Part shown: one piece after another, positions 62,001 through 64,000 of the stretch | Numbering within the stretch: position 1 is the first letter of the stretch | Layout: each line of letters opens with the position of its first letter | Assembly (NCBI RefSeq): GCF_000004195.4 | Contig: NC_030678.2 | Location: forward strand, 63,698,378-63,762,377 | Origin: Xenopus tropicalis | Lineage: Eukaryota; Chordata; Amphibia; Anura; Pipidae | Direction: 5' to 3' | Length of the DNA stretch: 64,000 nucleotides | The notes under the pieces: generated by a model | The model's input: only the letters and a program-made list of their open reading frames with translations | What the model was told of the DNA's origin: nothing | The model's database searches: none | Program-made: the position numbers and the translations under genes

Positions 62001-63451
62001 ACAGTAGGGCACATTCACTTTCCTTGACGCAGTGTGCAATTTCAAGCACAAAGCCATGTATTTATATCCCTCAAATCAATGGTTTTCCCTAGAATTCATG
62101 GGCTGTTCCACATAGCTACTTTTAATCCATACATCCCATTTTGGTAATATTTCTTATGACCACCACAGTTCTTACCTTCAATATATTTAAACATTCTTGA
62201 GTAATTAAGGAAATTAATGTAAAAAAAAATTACAGATAACTCTGGCAACTCCTCTTGTTTCCATTTCTGTGCAATAAATAATCTGGCCATGGAGAATATA
62301 TGAACAACTAAGGACCTCTTTGTAAAGTTCAGAAAGCACTTAAGAACTTTAAGGTTAATGAACATTATACCAGCTGTGATCTCATATTACGGAGCAGCTC
62401 CTTAAAAACTATTATATACCATATTTCGCCAGAAATTAAGTTTCTTTCAAAGGTAACTTCAGGTGACTTCGGCAAACTGAAACAGCGCATATGCAATAAC
62501 ACGGTGGGATGGCATTTTGGGGAGATCAGTCGCCCGTCTGCCACTGCCCTAAGGCTGATGGCCCACAAGGAGATTTATTGCCTGTGGGTTAATACCGCGG
62601 GCGATTAATTTCCCCAAAATGTCTTTCCACTCAGGCCCGGACATGTGGGCAGGCCAGAAAGGCTTGGGCCTTGGGTGGCAAAGATAAAGGGGCGGCATGT
62701 CGCCAGCTGGCCACATCTGCACTAAGGACTGGAGGGGAGTTTTCTGACAGCTGTTTAAATCTCCCAACCACCCAGTCCTCAGTTCAGCCAATCAGTAAAG
62801 AAGGTGGTGCTAGCATAGGGGGTGCGAGCACTGGAGGAGAGAACATGTGGGTGAGGGGGTGGGGGAGTGTGCGAGTGCGTGGGGGGGGCAGGGTGCAAAC
62901 GGCCAAGAGGCGCACTGCAGGTATATCCTGCCCTGTTTCCAGGGCCAGATTTTTCGCCAACAAATTCGGAAGACAAAGTAAAGCATATGCTTTTCCACTG
63001 GTGATTCACTTTATTGCCGAGGAGATTAGTGGCCCGCTAAAGAAGAGATTAAACCACGGGTGACTAATCTCTCTTTGAGCCATCATCTTAAATCCCTTTG
63101 CCATTAACCAATCCTATTTTAATGTTTCTGTTATCAATGTTTACAAAGAGATAAAATGATTAGGCTGAAAGTCCCTTCCCATATCATACCTACGGCATAC
63201 CTTTGATACTGTGGCTGCAGAGATGTATCACCAAATGATTGGCCTGAGAACTTTATCTAAAAGCTTAGATATAATCTATCATGTATCTAATATACTATAT
63301 AGAAGACATGATTATATTTAACCCTAAAACATAATAATTTGTGTGCTTATATGTGTTTAGGACAGAAGCTCAACATCTCTTTAACAGAATCTATGAGTTG
63401 GAAGCAGAAAAATATGATCATCAGGCTACATTTAAGAAACAGAAATATGAG
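44036..63451 (+). CDS. tnnt2: Cardiac troponin T (twelve coding exons, 3' end outside window)
   Basis: TnT binds tropomyosin and tethers TnI and TnC to the thin filament. Coding segments are 44036-44070, 45646-45659, 48136-48177, 48940-48972, 50983-51003, 52136-52157, 52252-52312, 52617-52733, 56074-56151, 58004-58114, 61728-61837 and 63361-63451. All have GT-AG ends and join in frame to 245 codons. The protein starts [17 protein letters not shown], followed by a Glu-rich hypervariable region to about residue 52. [19 protein letters not shown] then [18 protein letters not shown] is the tropomyosin-binding region, and [19 protein letters not shown] belongs to the IT-arm coiled coil. FMPNL and [11 protein letters not shown] match TNNT2, not TNNT1 or TNNT3. 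The last exon is off the right edge. Adjacency to tnni1 supports the identity. Confidence 0.95.
44071..45645 (+). other. tnnt2: tnnt2 intron 2: repeat fragments only
   Basis: Contains an inverted repeat ATCTTGTTTTA...TAAAACAAGAT (44471-44516). A left-end fragment of the GGGGCAGATTTATCAAA family lies at 44786-44882, next to a GGCTGGAACTATGGGTAGGC fragment. No extra acidic exon seen. Confidence 0.45.
45646..45659 (+). CDS. tnnt2: tnnt2 exon 3: 14-nt acidic exon
   Basis: GGAAGAAGATAAAG between acceptor TTTTTCACTGCAG and donor GTAAGT. It completes Glu and adds EEDK plus one base. It moves the phase from 2 to 1, so it cannot be skipped alone without a frameshift. Confidence 0.85.
46884..47206. 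mobile_element. Frog repeat, CACTGGGGGGTGCCTAACAT end, in tnnt2 intron 3
   Basis: TTAAAGGAGAGGGAAAGG at the left. The right part has CACTGGGGGGTGCC and GGCACCCCCCAGTGA as a short palindrome, then AGAAGAAAAGG-type sequence in inverted orientation. Intron 3 (45660-48135) also holds a 4929-family fragment at about 47520-47721. Confidence 0.6.
48136..48177 (+). CDS. tnnt2: tnnt2 exon 4: acidic cassette (42 nt)
   Basis: Acceptor TTTCCTTAG, donor GTATGT. Encodes [14 protein letters not shown] with phase 1 on both sides, so inclusion is frame-neutral. Part of the hypervariable N-terminal region. Confidence 0.9.
48940..48972 (+). CDS. tnnt2: tnnt2 exon 5: acidic cassette (33 nt)
   Basis: Acceptor TGCACACAG, donor GTAAAG. 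Encodes [11 protein letters not shown], phase 1 on both sides. Its 3' end (AAAGAAG) resembles that of the next exon, which suggests cassette duplication. Confidence 0.88.
49198..49525. mobile_element. TTAA-type MITE, AGGTGGCCACACACG ends
   Basis: AAAGGTGGCCACACACGTGG pairs with GTGTGTATGGCCAGCTTAA. Internal arms around AGGGCTGAA and TTCAGCCCT are inverted. It interrupts a longer dispersed repeat (49005-49700). Confidence 0.75.
49745..50165. mobile_element. MITE, GGGGCACATTTATCAATG ends, in tnnt2 intron 5
   Basis: Ends GGGGCACATTTATCAATG and ATAAATGCGCCCC are flanked by ACT on both sides. The 138-codon ORF at 49757-50173 is its shadow. Confidence 0.7.
50983..51003 (+). CDS. tnnt2: tnnt2 exon 6: acidic cassette (21 nt)
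   Basis: Acceptor TTATTCTCACAG, donor GTAAGG. Encodes GENEEQE, phase 1 on both sides. The shortest frame-neutral exon of the N-terminal region. Confidence 0.88.
51291..51515. mobile_element. Diverged MITE of the GGTGGCCATACACG family
   Basis: GGTGGTCATACATGATACAA and CAGGGCTGAACTGTCAGATA resemble the element at 49198. The right end is decayed. Confidence 0.45.
52136..52157 (+). CDS. tnnt2: tnnt2 exon 7: ESRPKP junction
   Basis: A 22-nt exon encoding EESRPKP and two bases of Lys. It matches the EESKPKP segment that ends the acidic region of TNNT2. Acceptor TTTTTGGAACAG, donor GTAAGT. Confidence 0.9.
52252..52312 (+). CDS. tnnt2: tnnt2 exon 8: FMPNL / [11 protein letters not shown]
   Basis: A 61-nt exon completing Lys then [20 protein letters not shown]. 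The FMPNL block is specific to the cardiac paralog; KIP(D/E)GE(K/R)VDFD is the conserved TnT signature. Acceptor TGTTCTAG, donor GTAAGC. Confidence 0.96.
52343..52497 (+). mobile_element. CR1 LINE 3' UTR fragment in tnnt2 intron 8
   Basis: TTTTTGCCTTCCTCTGGATC, TTGAACTTGATTGACATGTG and the TATGTTACTATGTTAC tail. It occupies about half of the short intron 52313-52616, in the gene's own orientation. Confidence 0.8.
52617..52733 (+). CDS. tnnt2: tnnt2 exon 9: tropomyosin-binding helix
   Basis: A 117-nt, 39-codon exon in phase 0 starting [20 protein letters not shown] and ending LQALTERM. It has the same length as the human exon. A CR1 3' end lies in the intron just before it. Acceptor ACAACTGTAG, donor GTATGT. 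Confidence 0.97.
54779..54972. repeat. Palindromic element, GGTGAAGACACA ends
   Basis: GGTGAAGACACATAGAGC is mirrored by GCTCTGTGTGTCTTCACC, with inner arms TAGCAGCTGCTTGTTACGGC and ATAAGCAGCTGCTA. About 190 bp, likely a small MITE. Confidence 0.65.
55273..55600. mobile_element. TTAA-flanked MITE, AGGACATGTCAA ends
   Basis: TTAA at 55273-55276 and 55597-55600. AGGACATGTCAATCCC pairs with TTTACTTGTCCT at the right end. Confidence 0.65.
56074..56151 (+). CDS. tnnt2: tnnt2 exon 10
   Basis: A 78-nt, 26-codon exon encoding [20 protein letters not shown] followed by RQARVA. It is a charged continuous helix, equal in length to the human exon. Acceptor TTATTCTAG, donor GTAAGT. Confidence 0.97.
56152..58003 (+). 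other. tnnt2: tnnt2 intron 10
   Basis: Apart from the antisense LINE fragment, no feature is recognised. The ORFs here lack motifs. Confidence 0.45.
56740..56880 (-). mobile_element. Antisense LINE 3' UTR fragment (CR1/L2 type)
   Basis: On the minus strand it reads GGGGTCAGGGAAGGAATTTTTTCCCTC followed by TGAGGCA and GGCTTCAGG, in the order seen in the CR1 3' UTRs nearby. Diverged; in tnnt2 intron 10. Confidence 0.5.
58004..58114 (+). CDS. tnnt2: tnnt2 exon 11
   Basis: A 111-nt, 37-codon exon starting [18 protein letters not shown] and ending [12 protein letters not shown]. The NM(L/M)HFGGY motif supports TNNT2 over TNNT1/TNNT3. Acceptor TTGCTTTTCAAG, donor GTATTT. Confidence 0.97.
58420..59970. 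mobile_element. Probable solo LTR (TG...CA, 5-bp target duplication) in tnnt2 intron 11
   Basis: The element 58425-59965 begins TGTCAGGTCTG and ends CAGATCCTGACA. It is flanked by ACAAA at 58420-58424 and 59966-59970. TG/CA ends and a 5-bp duplication fit an LTR retrotransposon left as a solo LTR of about 1.54 kb. An internal CCATAGGG...CCCTATGG hairpin (59753-59779) and an AATAAA (59669-59674) are present. No protein-coding region. Confidence 0.65.
60175..60774. mobile_element. TTAA-type MITE, AGGAAAACTAAAGC end
   Basis: A left TTAA at 60175-60178 then AGGAAAACTAAAGCTTAACT; the right end AGGTTTAGTTCTCCTATAAA is an imperfect mirror. It abuts a CACTGGGGG-family fragment (60775-60955) with a C-run at about 60823-60839. 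Confidence 0.55.
61728..61837 (+). CDS. tnnt2: tnnt2 exon 12
   Basis: A 110-nt exon starting [19 protein letters not shown] and ending NMNEDKL plus two bases of Arg. The human protein has three more residues (QAQ) just before TERK; no equivalent exon was found in the preceding intron. Acceptor ACTTATTTCAG, donor GTATAG. Confidence 0.95.
61838..63360 (+). other. tnnt2: tnnt2 intron 12
   Basis: Contains an inverted-repeat fragment at about 62500-62640 (GGTGGGATGGCATTTTGGGG) related to 39595-39790, and a G-rich stretch at 62820-62900. The 130-codon ORF at 62671-63063 is low-complexity and unsupported. Confidence 0.45.
63361..63451 (+). CDS. tnnt2: tnnt2 exon 13: IT-arm coiled coil, last exon in the window
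   Basis: A 91-nt exon completing Arg then [20 protein letters not shown] and ending KKQKYE. It forms the helix paired with TnI. Acceptor ATATGTGTTTAG, donor GTGAGT. The C-terminal residues must lie beyond position 64000. Confidence 0.96.
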
Positions 63452-64000
63452 GTGAGTCATTTTGTTAAACTAATGTTATGTCATTAAGCAGTTATGTTAA
63501 AAAAACACAGTATATATACACGGATACTTATACAGACCTATCTATTCACTCACATATATAAACTATATATCATATATACCTAAAGACTTGGCAGCAGATG
63601 TAATTTGCATGGCAAAACCAACCTTTCAGTGCAATTAGCGCCATAGCTCATGCTCAACTGTGGTTGGTTTGTTTTTTAATGCATTTGCCACAATTGTGTC
63701 AGGCACACCCTTAATGACACAATGACACTGATATTGACCTGCAACCCACAGGCTTACCTTTAGGCCAGGTGGGTTAGGATTAAAAATGGGGTGACAATTG
63801 CGCATTTGGGTTGGGTGTAGGTAAAACTGGGGAATTACACTCTTCCTCTGTGCCTATAGTTTCCCTGTCTTGAAACCTAAGGCAAGTGCAGATGTAATGT
63901 ACAGAATGAAAACCCACAGGTCCGGGTTGGGTGCGGGTCCTACAAAGGCAACATCTTGCAGGTTAGGGTTGAGTGCGAATTAGAGTCAGGTGTGGGTTGA
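63452..64000 (+). other. tnnt2: tnnt2 intron 13, start
   Basis: Intron sequence to the window edge. No final exon is present; short GGGTTGGGTGCGGGT-like direct repeats occur near 63805-63990. Confidence 0.6.

Noticed and set aside
62671..63063. 130-codon ORF with Gly-rich stretch
   Set aside because: The Gly run comes from a G-rich low-complexity tract in a tnnt2 intron.
44036..63451. Assignment to tnnt1 or tnnt3
   Set aside because: [16 protein letters not shown] and the neighbouring tnni1 fit TNNT2; the fast and slow skeletal paralogs differ at these blocks.

Overview
This is a vertebrate nuclear genomic window, almost certainly from a Xenopus frog (X. tropicalis favoured, X. laevis not excluded). 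It holds two multi-exon muscle genes with canonical GT-AG introns. The rest is dominated by frog-type repeats: many short TTAA-flanked inverted-repeat elements, Harbinger-like and hAT-like MITEs, and CR1 LINE 3' ends with an octamer tail. The species call rests on my recognition of these repeat families and not on a database search.

Layout. (1) 1-14.3 kb: no gene seen; a mosaic of MITEs, simple repeats and a degenerate tandem repeat. (2) 14.3-29.2 kb, minus strand: complete slow skeletal troponin I gene, tnni1. It has a 5' UTR exon, seven coding exons including a 4-nt microexon, and an assembled product of 187 residues. Its introns carry a 34-bp minisatellite that switches orientation, a CR1 copy nested in a MITE, and long hairpins. 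(3) 29.4-40.4 kb: intergenic, with CR1 copies and a roughly 2-kb tandem array whose units repeat ATTGG and GC-box-like blocks. No LAD1-like gene was seen. (4) 40.6 kb to the right edge, plus strand: cardiac troponin T gene, tnnt2. A TATA/GATA promoter and 5' UTR exon are followed by twelve coding exons giving 245 residues. The C-terminal exon (about 28 residues by comparison with the human protein) lies beyond the window.

The two products are partners in the troponin complex of striated muscle thin filaments. TnT anchors the complex on tropomyosin, and TnI inhibits actomyosin until calcium binds troponin C. TNNI1 and TNNT2 are also neighbours in mammals, so the pairing is ancestral. Here the genes are divergent (promoters about 11.4 kb apart), whereas from memory the human genes lie on the same strand with LAD1 between them. 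Nearly all other open reading frames are accidental translations of repeats.

I found no convincing new molecular system. The strongest leads are the head-to-head gene arrangement, the inverted minisatellite inside tnni1, the ATTGG/GC-box array between the two promoters, the 4-nt exon and several near-perfect long hairpins in transcribed introns.
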